Shown: positions 57,521 to 64,000 of the stretch, in pieces
Layout: the number at the start of each line of letters is the position of its first letter
Position numbering within the stretch: the first letter of the stretch is position 1
Assembly (NCBI GenBank): GCA_046328715.1
Contig: JAXLWB010000020.1
Location: 1 to 64,000, forward strand
Length of the DNA: 64,000 nucleotides
Reading direction: 5' to 3'
Origin: JAXLWB01 sp046328715
Lineage (GTDB): Bacteria; Chloroflexota; Anaerolineae; Caldilineales; Caldilineaceae
The notes under the pieces: model-generated
Databases searched by the model: none
What the model was told of the DNA's origin: nothing
What the model saw: only the letters and a program-made list of their open reading frames with translations
Program-made: the position numbers and the translations under genes

Positions 57521-59515
57521 CTATTCGTGTTGCTCTACAAGTGGAAGATAGATGTAGTATTGCGGTGCAGGCTCGACAGTGCCTGTGCTTGTGGGTATTG
57601 CTGTCGCTGTGGGGGTAGGCGTGCCGTCAGCAGGTGTCGTGGGAGTAGGTGTTGTGGTTGCACTCTCCGTTGATGTCTCTGTTGGCGTGTTGGTGCTGGT
57701 CGGCGTTTCGCTTGGCAGCGACGTAGCAGTTGGAGTCGATGTATCGGTTGTGATGTTTGTCGGTGTAACAGTCGGTGTACTTGTTGATACAGCCGCTGCG
57801 CCGATCGAAAGTTGATAGCCGTGTGCACTGACTGAATCGGGGTTGCCAGCACTCTGCTGTTGGTTGGTGATCACCGCTGCGACGGCCGTACAGCCAGTTG
57901 TGTCGTAGCTACCAATTGAGGTGGAAGCATTCGAACTGACAACTATATCAAACGGTGTAACCCGCAAGGATGACCCGGTATCACAGACGATACTGCCGCG
58001 CAGTTGGCCACCATTAGCAGTATTACTCAACGTCACCTGATAAGGACCACCGTTGGTGGGCAGGTTGACCCAATTGGCGGCATAGTTGTTCTTAACATTG
58101 CCTGAGTACGAACCAGGGTTGGCTGCGATGTTTCCTTGTACTGCGGGAAGACCACCGGTATAGCTAACATAGGCATTCCCTTCTTCAAAGCAAGTTGGAG
58201 CGACATAGCCACCTCCACAGCCTTTGCTGAAACGGGCGGCAATAGCGTAATTGTGAAAGACATCGGCCAAATTGGTTCCTTTTGTGGCCAAGGCATTGTT
58301 GTAGGCAATCAACTCTTCTTGGCCGGCAGCCACATTCTCCCAGAAATGTTGCATCACATCCTCACCGCCGCCAGCAAGATTGGTGCCGCCAGTCTGTTCT
58401 GCCACGTAGCGGAAAAAGAGGAAGTTCGAATACTCCGATATTCCGCTGGGTTCACCCCCGTTGGGCCAATCGCCCAGAGCGTTGTTGACCTCGGGCCACA
58501 GGTAGGCATAGTTGCTGTTCGATGTGTCATACACCTCATCCTCCATGTAGGATGCTGAGGACTCGTACCACATATTATCTTCCGCGCTGCCGGCATCGCC
58601 ATAGCCAAACTGGATCGCATGGACAAACTCATGCCCAGTGGTGGCATCCAACGCCGCCTGCGCCCCTTCGGCAAACTGCGAAAAGTCATCATTGAGCACC
58701 ATACAACTGGCCCATGCATCGGTTTCTGTGGCAACCGTATTGGGATTGTCTCCAATAAAATCAGTGTACGGGGTGCCTCCACTCGTGACGTAGCCATAGA
58801 GTCCACTGCCCAAGGCGAAAATCTGCACAGGGTACTTGCCCCAAGGATTGTTGACCCCGCAGGTCGCCGTTGTACACAAAGGAGGCGCTGCCCAACCATA
58901 ACTGATGACCTCTACCCCAAAGGTTGTCTCCATCGAAGTCTTATAGTCATTGAGCGTGAGGCCACCGCTGATCGTGCCGAAGTTGAAATGAAAATGGCTC
59001 GAATCGTCGGAATTGGCACCATCTGCATTATCGCAGACCGTCGCGGCCAATAGGCTGAAACGGCTCAACTCTTGCTGCACGGCATCGTTGGCGGCGACAT
59101 TCACCGTTTGCAGATAATGTTGCAGCTCGCGCACATAGCGAGTGCCAAACCAGCCTACGTTGCTTTGCAATGATTTTGGCAACGACTGTGGTTCATAGAG
59201 TGCATACGCCAGGTAGAGCATTCGCTCCTCTTCGCTGATGGTACCGCCCTGAAATGCCTGGTCAATCAGTTGCGGTGTTGAGAGTTTTGTGTTTGTTTGC
59301 AACGAGAAAGAAGTGTTCAAGCGTGAGTTGACGGGAGTTTGCCCTGCCAATGACGCGCGTGCTATCGACATAGCGGTTGGTGCGGCTTGCGCAGGGGCGA
59401 CTCCATTGGAACCCAAACTGGCACCGAGCAAAACGGCAATCAGGGCTGTTCTGACCAAAACCTGGCGCAAGGGACGAAAAAGCTTGAGATGGCGATTGAA
59501 TAGGTTTGTTTGCAT
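57521..59515 (-). CDS. Secreted gluzincin-like metalloprotease with Thr-Pro tail
   Basis: A 664-residue exported protein. Signal peptide LVRTALIAVLLGASLGSNG; a pro-like region; then the zinc motif TTGHEFVHAIQFGYGD (HExxH near residue 290) followed at short distance by WYESSASYMEDEVYD, whose Glu can serve as third ligand. This resembles the MXAN_6640-type putative metalloproteases. A beta domain follows (NNYAANWVNLPTNGGPYQVT), then a Thr/Pro/Ser-rich linker of about 70 residues, then YYIYLPLVEQHE at the end. It probably works at or near the cell surface. Its last residues share the YLPL element with the neighbouring repeat protein, so the two may use the same attachment route. Confidence 0.82.
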   Translation of the reverse strand: MQTNLFNRHLKLFRPLRQVLVRTALIAVLLGASLGSNGVAPAQAAPTAMSIARASLAGQTPVNSRLNTSFSLQTNTKLSTPQLIDQAFQGGTISEEERMLYLAYALYEPQSLPKSLQSNVGWFGTRYVRELQHYLQTVNVAANDAVQQELSRFSLLAATVCDNADGANSDDSSHFHFNFGTISGGLTLNDYKTSMETTFGVEVISYGWAAPPLCTTATCGVNNPWGKYPVQIFALGSGLYGYVTSGGTPYTDFIGDNPNTVATETDAWASCMVLNDDFSQFAEGAQAALDATTGHEFVHAIQFGYGDAGSAEDNMWYESSASYMEDEVYDTSNSNYAYLWPEVNNALGDWPNGGEPSGISEYSNFLFFRYVAEQTGGTNLAGGGEDVMQHFWENVAAGQEELIAYNNALATKGTNLADVFHNYAIAARFSKGCGGGYVAPTCFEEGNAYVSYTGGLPAVQGNIAANPGSYSGNVKNNYAANWVNLPTNGGPYQVTLSNTANGGQLRGSIVCDTGSSLRVTPFDIVVSSNASTSIGSYDTTGCTAVAAVITNQQQSAGNPDSVSAHGYQLSIGAAAVSTSTPTVTPTNITTDTSTPTATSLPSETPTSTNTPTETSTESATTTPTPTTPADGTPTPTATAIPTSTGTVEPAPQYYIYLPLVEQHE

Positions 59516-59786
59516 AGTCTCTACTGCTCAGTCAATCATCGGTTCGGGATGGCGGGGCTGCGGAGGCGGAAACGGAAGTGAACGGTTCAACCAGTCCTGC
59601 TTTCGACGATGGGCGAATAAAAACAACTAACGGTGTAATAAGGAGTTTACCGGGAATGTAAGAAAAAAGCAAGCGCGGAGAATGATAGACGATTCGAGGC
59701 AACTGACTAGTATTGTAAAAACGTACCGACAACGCCCATCACCGACACGGAGATTATGATCCAGCCAACCTGTTTCAACCAACCAC

Positions 59787-60491
59787 CTACCATACAAAGG
59801 GAATCAGCCGATGCTTGACCTTCTGCTGATACGTCGTATAGCCATCTAGTTCCTCGACCAACATCTGTTCTTCACCCACAATCCGAACCACCAGGAGCAG
59901 GAGGCTAATCAGCGAGAGGATTAGTCCGTACACCGAGCCGACCAGCAACGGCGCACCGAGCAGCATGAGCGCAACCCCGAGATACAGCGGATGTCGCACG
60001 AAGCCATAGACGCCCGTGGTGATCACCTGCTGCTTGCGTTCACTCTGGATCCGAACCATTGCGGATAGAAATGTGTTATCAATCGTAGTGCGTTCGATCA
60101 AATATAAAGCAGGAAGCAAGGCAATTGCGCCCACAATTTTCAGCCAGAGTGGAAAAGCCGGCGACCAGTGGAACCGTCCCGCATCCAGCGGCAAAACAAC
60201 CAACCAAAGCAGCGCAACAACCAAAATCGCGCTCATCAGAAGCTTGTCCCAGCTCTTCTGGTTGTCAGAACCTGGTGGCTTGGTTCGTTCAGAGAGCAGC
60301 GCCGGATCTTTCCAATAGAGATAGATGAGACTAAATTCAATCATCACCACAAACCACAGTGCAAAGAGCCACCCTTCCACCCAGCGCCAATTTCCCGCAA
60401 GGAGTAGCGTGAGTGCTGGAAAGAAGAGCGCACTCATCAGCACATTGAGCGCAAAGGCCATTGGTGACGTCTTTGGGGACGGAGTGGTCAT
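59787..60491 (-). CDS. Isoprenylcysteine carboxyl methyltransferase-like membrane protein (second)
   Basis: A 234-residue membrane protein with about five hydrophobic segments (NVLMSALFFPALTLLLAG, LVVALLWLVVLPLDAG) and the family C-terminal block ITTGVYGFVRHPLYLGVALM, then a tail with EEQMLVEELDGYTTYQQKV. SAM-dependent methylation of a lipid-like group is expected for the fold. It is only distantly similar to the copy at 2621. An inverted repeat lies upstream. The 270-base gap to the metalloprotease gene holds nothing I can name. Confidence 0.8.
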   Translation of the reverse strand: MTTPSPKTSPMAFALNVLMSALFFPALTLLLAGNWRWVEGWLFALWFVVMIEFSLIYLYWKDPALLSERTKPPGSDNQKSWDKLLMSAILVVALLWLVVLPLDAGRFHWSPAFPLWLKIVGAIALLPALYLIERTTIDNTFLSAMVRIQSERKQQVITTGVYGFVRHPLYLGVALMLLGAPLLVGSVYGLILSLISLLLLVVRIVGEEQMLVEELDGYTTYQQKVKHRLIPFVW

Positions 60492-60540
60492 CTAAAATAC
60501 TCCTGTTCCTGGGCTGGAATAGTAAAGTTTCACCGTGCGT

Positions 60541-60590
60541 CGCACTGTCGTAAATTATATCATCGATCTGGCCTCGTTACCGACAGTGCG
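60541..60590. repeat. Inverted repeat with embedded direct repeats
   Basis: CGCACTGTCG (60541-60550) pairs with CGACAGTGCG (60581-60590) over a 30-base A/T-rich loop; GTGCGTCGCA also occurs at each end in direct orientation. Between the DUF1801 stop and the ICMT start. Terminator or operator; not decided. Confidence 0.45.
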
Positions 60591-60616
60591 TCGCAGGTGC
60601 GGTGTCACATTTACGC

Positions 60617-61099
60617 TCAGGCTACCGCTTGTTTCACAAGCTCGGCGATTCTTGCCTCTTCGTTGGGGGTTAACTCCTTCAATGCAAAGGAGGTCGGCCA
60701 CATGAGACCATCGTCGAGCTTGGCCGCGTCGTTGAAGCCCAGGGTCGCATACCTAGCACCGAATTTTTGTGCGTTTTGGAAGAAGCAAACGATCTTGCCC
60801 TCCTTGTTGGCATAGGCGGGCATCCCATACCAGGTTTTGGGCGAAAGCGTTGGTGCATTGGCCTTAACGATCGCATGGATACGCTCAGCCATCGAGCGAT
60901 CCGGTTCTGGCATCTCGGCGACCTTAGCGAGTAAGTCGCTTTCCCACTCCGCCTTGGTCTGGTTGGCACGCGCTTCCGCCTTCATCTCTTTGGCGCGCTC
61001 TTTCATCGCCGCTTGTTCCTCATCGGTGAAGCCCTTAGACTTCTTGTCGGCAGCGAGGGCACTCTTGGCGGACTTTTGTGTTTCTTTAGTTGGACTCAT
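60617..61099 (-). CDS. DUF1801 protein
   Basis: A 160-residue protein from the ATG at 61099 with GGGAG upstream. The N-terminal half is a charged helical region (EEQAAMKERAKEMKAEARAN) and the C-terminal half is the DUF1801 fold: ERIHAIVKANAPTLSPKTWY, GMPAYANKEGKIVCFFQNA, YATLGFNDAAKLDDGLMWPT. Members are also called YdhG-like or iron-chaperone-like, but no function is well established. Often found near SRPBCC and ArsR genes, as here. Confidence 0.85.
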   Translation of the reverse strand: MSPTKETQKSAKSALAADKKSKGFTDEEQAAMKERAKEMKAEARANQTKAEWESDLLAKVAEMPEPDRSMAERIHAIVKANAPTLSPKTWYGMPAYANKEGKIVCFFQNAQKFGARYATLGFNDAAKLDDGLMWPTSFALKELTPNEEARIAELVKQAVA

Positions 61100-61242
61100 A
61101 AAGATCTCCCTAATGCGACTTATGGTTGACGCCAAAACAATCCAATCGATGGGCAAGGGATACCCTAATAGTGAATCATTGATCGTAGGACGTCAAGTAG
61201 AGAACGATACCGAGATTGTGGCAAACTTTGTCCCATCGATGC

Positions 61243-61476
61243 TCAGTCGGCACCAAGCTCACCACGTCGTTTGGCAACAGTATAAGGCAGCACAAACATG
61301 TACAGACCGCTGAAGAGCAACAAGAAGAGCGGAAGCAGTGTCACAAAGCCCAGCCCCAGCGTAACTGATGCCGGTAGTAAGGGAACGACATTGACTACAA
61401 TATTGACGAGTACGAGCAATGTAAAGACGACGGACAACCAGCGGTGACTTTGTCGAATCCATTTGTTCCAGTTCAT
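61243..61476 (-). CDS. Small two-helix membrane protein
   Basis: A 77-residue protein from the ATG at 61476, preceded by AAAGGAG with ideal spacing. It has a charged start (MNWNKWIRQSHRWLS) and two hydrophobic helices (VVFTLLVLVNIVVNVVPLLP and a second from VTLGLGFVTLLPLF). No family name; similar small proteins accompany DUF1801/ArsR operons. Likely cotranscribed with the ArsR fusion, 120 bases upstream. Confidence 0.7.
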   Translation of the reverse strand: MNWNKWIRQSHRWLSVVFTLLVLVNIVVNVVPLLPASVTLGLGFVTLLPLFLLLFSGLYMFVLPYTVAKRRGELGAD

Positions 61477-61596
61477 CAGAATCTCCTTTTGATTTGTTAA
61501 ATCGTGACAAGATATTTGGAAGACAGGAGGAAGAAACATAAAATTATTTCTTCATCTTGTCATCCTCTCCTCTTGTCTTCCTGTCTTCCTGTCCTA

Positions 61597-62370
61597 TCAA
61601 TAGCCCTGCGGCATCGGTTCGCCTGTCTCCAGCAGCGACTTCATGTTGCTGAGAATCCATGTCCAGCCGCCGCTCTGCAAGCCTTGGTAGGTCGCAGTCT
61701 CGCCCTGGAAATCCTCGTGGACGACAGTCACCTTGGTGACGCCGCCCGGCATCGATTGCAACTCCCAGGTTACCTTGGTGGGCGCATCTTCGTTCATCGG
61801 CGGCCAGAGCGAATGGTAGGTGTGAACCAGCCGCTTGGGCGGGTCGGAGACGACAACTTCCCCTTCAATAATCGGCGCACCGTCCGCCATGTGATAAGTA
61901 AAGGGGGAGCCAACACTAAGGTCCGTCTTGAGCACGCTGCCGTAGTAGTAGCGCGAGGTGAACTCTGGCTTGGTAATCGCTTCCCACACACGCTCCTGAG
62001 GTGCCCGGATGATGATATGGTTAACGAGCCTGGGCTTCGAATCGGTAGTCATAACATTTCCTCCTTCAAGGATTGTTTTTAGATCGGCGAGCGCACTGGC
62101 ACGCTCTGCTGAATATTTGTTGAGCCAGCGGTCGGAAATGAGTTGGATTGGAACTGGATTCAGGTAATGCAATCGTTCGCGGCCCACTTTGCGCGTGCTG
62201 ATCAATCCAGCTTCCTCCAGCACGTGCAGATGTTTCATCACGCCGAAGCGCGTCATGGGCAACTCCGCCTCCAACTCACTGAGCGTGCGGCCGTCACGCT
62301 CGAAGAGGAGGTCCAGGAGTCGCCGACGACTTGAGTCGGCCAGGGCTCGAAAGACAGATTCGTGTTCCAT
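61597..62370 (-). CDS. ArsR-type HTH fused to SRPBCC (AHSA1) domain
   Basis: A 257-residue fusion from the ATG at 62370. Residues 1-95 are a winged helix: ESVFRALADSSRRRLLDLLF, RTLSELEAELPMTRFGVMKH, LHVLEEAGLISTRKVGRERL. No metal-binding Cys pair is seen, so it is not a typical metal sensor. Residues 115-257 are an AHSA1/SRPBCC domain: IIIRAPQERVWEAITKPEF, MADGAPIIEGEVVVSDPPKR, WELQSMPGGVTKVTVVHEDF. Usually these are separate adjacent genes; here there is no stop between them. A ligand in the SRPBCC pocket could control DNA binding. Two palindromic sites lie just upstream, suggesting autoregulation. Confidence 0.88.
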   Translation of the reverse strand: MEHESVFRALADSSRRRLLDLLFERDGRTLSELEAELPMTRFGVMKHLHVLEEAGLISTRKVGRERLHYLNPVPIQLISDRWLNKYSAERASALADLKTILEGGNVMTTDSKPRLVNHIIIRAPQERVWEAITKPEFTSRYYYGSVLKTDLSVGSPFTYHMADGAPIIEGEVVVSDPPKRLVHTYHSLWPPMNEDAPTKVTWELQSMPGGVTKVTVVHEDFQGETATYQGLQSGGWTWILSNMKSLLETGEPMPQGY

Positions 62371-62382
62371 ATTTGTTATTAT

Positions 62383-62402
62383 ATGTGACAAAATGGTCAC
62401 AT
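62383..62402. promoter_or_regulatory. Candidate operator 1 for the ArsR-SRPBCC regulator
   Basis: A perfect palindrome ATGTGAC-N6-GTCACAT, 13 bases upstream of the regulator start codon. A second copy lies 30 bases further (centre to centre, about three helical turns). The position suits repression of the regulator's own promoter. Confidence 0.6.
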
Positions 62403-62412
62403 GTCAAATTTC

Positions 62413-62432
62413 ATGTGACTGAATTGTCACGT
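62413..62432. promoter_or_regulatory. Candidate operator 2 for the ArsR-SRPBCC regulator
   Basis: ATGTGAC-N6-GTCACGT, one mismatch from a perfect palindrome and from operator 1. It faces the same side of the helix as operator 1. Confidence 0.55.
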
Positions 62433-62622
62433 ATTGAGGACGCTATAGTAGGGTCAACAAGAGGATGAACTTACGCAAAGGCGCAAAGGACAGCAGAATT
62501 TAGCGCACTATATCCTCGGATTTCGGCTGCTTTGTACGAACTTACCAGGATGCAGTACCATACAAGAGTATCAACAGAGATAGATAGTACCTTTATCACA
62601 ACATCCTTGAACAACCGTCAAG

Positions 62623-62695
62623 AAAAATTTTTCGCAAAGACGCAAAGCCCGCAGAGGTTTTCTTTGCGCTCTCTGCGCCTTTGCGAGAAATTTTG
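62623..62695. repeat. CGCAAAGACGCAAAG-type dispersed palindromic repeat
   Basis: Imperfect inverted repeat: AATTTTTCGCAAAGACGCAAAG (shown shortened) opposite CTCTGCGCCTTTGCGAGAAA, with 17 of 20 pairs. A half copy (CGCAAAGGCGCAAAGG) lies near 62475. The motif is common in intergenic regions of many bacteria. It lies just upstream of the selenoprotein candidate. Confidence 0.6.
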
Positions 62696-62727
62696 GGTTC
62701 TGGCTTGTCTAGGTTAGGAGTAACTAC

Positions 62728-63198
62728 ATGTCACGTATTTCCCTCAACCAAGTCGCTCCCGATTTTAGTTTGGACGACTATACCGGTAAGAGCGTTCGCT
62801 TGGCTGATTTCAGGGGAAAGAAGAATGTCTTACTGGTCTTCAACCGCACCTTTACCTGACCATTCTGCCGCGCACACATGACGCAGTTGCGTCAAGATTA
62901 TGAGCAGTTTGTTGCTCGCGAGATTGAGATTGTCGTGGTGGGCCCGGAAGATGCCAAGGCATTCGCCAATTACTTCAACAAAGAAGCGCTGCCGTTTGTT
63001 GGCTTGCCTGACCCAAAGACGAGCGTGCTCAAGCTCTATGGGCAGGAAGTGAATCTATTCAAGCTGGGGAGAATGCCGGCCCAAGTGCTGATCGACAAGG
63101 CTGGCGTGGCGCGTTACGTCCACTATGGACATAACATGAGTGACATCCCCAAGAACGCCGAGCTGTTGGCCCTGGGCGATGAGATCAACACAAGTTAG
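62728..63198 (+). CDS. Peroxiredoxin/thioredoxin-like protein with in-frame UGA (probable selenoprotein)
   Basis: A 157-codon frame, ATG at 62728 with AGGAG seven bases upstream, stop TAG at 63196. MSRISLNQVAPDFSLDDYTG and GKKNVLLVFNRTFT are typical of the AhpC/TSA family. Next comes TGA (codon 44, 62857-62859), then PFCRAHMTQLRQDYEQFVAR, the rest in the same frame (VVVGPEDAKAFANYFNKEAL; MPAQVLIDKAGVARYVHYGH). The TGA stands exactly where the family has the first redox Cys, giving a U-x-x-C motif. A stem-loop follows at the right distance for a bacterial SECIS. So the two ORFs are most likely one selenoprotein; a nonsense mutation is the alternative. No Sec machinery gene is in the window. 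Confidence 0.78.
62879..62894 (+). promoter_or_regulatory. Bacterial SECIS-like hairpin after the UGA codon
   Basis: Stem TGACGC/GCGTCA with loop AGTT; the loop begins 25 bases after the UGA and has G in its second position. This fits the known loose consensus for bacterial SECIS elements (small loop with an early G, 16-37 bases after the UGA). Confidence 0.6.
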
Positions 63199-63225
63199 GC
63201 CGCATAGTTCGCTACACAATTCGCT

Positions 63226-64000
63226 TTATTTCCCGTACAATGCAATTCGTGCTGGCTCTAGTAGATAGCGCTGGGTCAGCATGATGCGTGGAGTTTGACG
63301 TGCATTGGGCGCAATTGTGTGGAGTACGCGCAGGTCCATGAAGTAGGCATCCCCTGGTTCCCCGGTCATTTCAACGACTTGGAGTGGCACGTCACCAACA
63401 TAACCGAACTCGCGTAGCAAATGCAGACTGTCGCCGTTTCGACTCGACATCAGCTCGGCAAAATAGGGTTCCCGCATCAGTCTTTTGCGCAGCTCACCCG
63501 AACTGATGCGCACCCCCTCATTGAGTAGCCGATGCGAGCCGGTCACGGTCAGGGTGCCACCACCGCCGGTCTCTACCGTATGTAAGAAGGCGAAGATCTG
63601 TACTCCCGGTATGTCCCCTTCAGCTAAGCGCGGTATATCCAAATGCCAATGCTTGTGCGGAAGTGTCCATGTGGTTGCATTAGGCAGCGTAAAGAGCAAC
63701 GTCGGATGGCGGTCCATGGGAAAGACAGGGCGTTCGTCCACCAGTGCGCTAGCGGCAGTGACCGCCTCATCCTTAACAAGGTCAATGATCGTTGGATGAC
63801 GCCACAGTGGTTTGAGCAAGGCAAACCCAGCTGCAGGATCGTCTGCTGATGCCAGTTCGTCAATCGTCCAACCGCCGTTGCGCCAGATGTCTTTCTGCTC
63901 AAGCTGTTGGAAAATCAAGGTACGTGCCTTTTCAAGTTTCTCTGGCAGCAGGAAACCTTTACGTTTGATCAGCCCGTGCGTGGCAAAGGTTTCTCTTTCA
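63226..64000 (-). CDS. PhyH-type Fe(II)/2-oxoglutarate dioxygenase (5' end beyond right edge)
   Basis: The frame is open from 64000 to the stop at 63226 (at least 257 codons); the start lies outside the window. FATHGLIKRKGFLLPEKLEK upstream of the first candidate start codon is clearly coding. HWHLDIPRLAEGD gives the H-x-D iron ligands; GGGGTLTVTGSHRLL and YFMDLRVLHTIAPNARQTPR give the distal His and the Arg for 2-oxoglutarate. These are the marks of the phytanoyl-CoA dioxygenase family, which hydroxylates many small molecules. Substrate unknown; no link to the cluster is seen. Confidence 0.82.
   Translation of the reverse strand, partial: ERETFATHGLIKRKGFLLPEKLEKARTLIFQQLEQKDIWRNGGWTIDELASADDPAAGFALLKPLWRHPTIIDLVKDEAVTAASALVDERPVFPMDRHPTLLFTLPNATTWTLPHKHWHLDIPRLAEGDIPGVQIFAFLHTVETGGGGTLTVTGSHRLLNEGVRISSGELRKRLMREPYFAELMSSRNGDSLHLLREFGYVGDVPLQVVEMTGEPGDAYFMDLRVLHTIAPNARQTPRIMLTQRYLLEPARIALYGK

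Noticed and set aside
62857..62859. UGA read as tryptophan (alternative genetic code)
   Set aside because: UGA is used as a normal stop by many genes in the window, including every ATGA overlap.
62878..63198. Independent 106-codon gene starting at the ATG at 62878
   Set aside because: The ATG is an internal Met (CRAHM) of the peroxiredoxin fold; the ribosome binding site and N-terminal half lie before the UGA.
1..64000. tRNA, rRNA, CRISPR array, prophage or intact insertion sequence
   Set aside because: No cloverleaf-like gene, regularly spaced repeats, transposase or phage protein was recognised on reading both strands.

Overview
The window most resembles a Chloroflexota (filamentous, Caldilineae/Ardenticatenia- or Herpetosiphon-like) chromosome. 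The clues are secreted proteins full of Thr-Pro repeats that end in a YLPL-type tail, a DNRLRE-type surface protein, a monogenic OmcA/MtrC-like decaheme cytochrome and a large NRPS-based cluster. This is inference; no rRNA or marker gene is present. Nearly every gene lies on the minus strand, so transcription runs from high to low coordinates. No rRNA, tRNA, CRISPR array, intact insertion sequence or phage gene was seen.

Left flank (1-6 kb): the start of a large secreted DNRLRE-type protein running off the left edge, an NTF2-like protein, an isoprenylcysteine methyltransferase-like membrane protein, and a secreted cytochrome with exactly ten CXXCH motifs, its own promoter and a strong downstream hairpin.

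Core (about 6-54.5 kb): one long biosynthetic cluster, mostly with 4-bp ATGA overlaps between genes. Read 5' to 3' it begins with a PqqD-like protein and an HPr-kinase-like protein. It continues through a surface-glycan-like block of GT2 and GT4 glycosyltransferases, five PAPS-type sulfotransferases, a CMP-sugar synthetase and an unknown protein. Next come a free carrier protein and the NRPS genes. The NRPS block has an acyl-CoA-ligase/PCP/Cy/A/PCP/oxidase protein predicted to build a thiazole, and four assembly-line proteins that each end in an LpxL/HtrB-like acyltransferase (LPLAT) domain instead of a thioesterase. Interleaved are several methyltransferases, a NitT/TauT (sulfonate-type) ABC importer, an ABC exporter, two nucleotidyltransferase-like proteins (one without its catalytic acids), an SRPBCC protein and an atypical SDR. 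The likely product is a sulfated, glycosylated, acylated, thiazole-containing peptide or lipid-like molecule made by a non-canonical NRPS. The LPLAT-terminated NRPS family is the best candidate for an undescribed system here.

A stretch between about 43.5 and 48.9 kb carries many small indels in genes that are otherwise recognisable (sulfotransferases, GT2, GT4), and one LPLAT-NRPS is frameshifted near 33.54 kb. These are either real decay or poor consensus sequence.

Right flank (54.6-64 kb): a HAD phosphatase, a Thr-Pro repeat surface protein, a secreted gluzincin-like metalloprotease, another ICMT-like protein, a DUF1801 protein, a small membrane protein, and an ArsR-SRPBCC fusion with two palindromic operators upstream. 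On the plus strand there is a peroxiredoxin-like gene whose first redox cysteine codon is an in-frame UGA followed by a bacterial SECIS-like hairpin, a probable selenoprotein. A partial PhyH-type dioxygenase ends the window.
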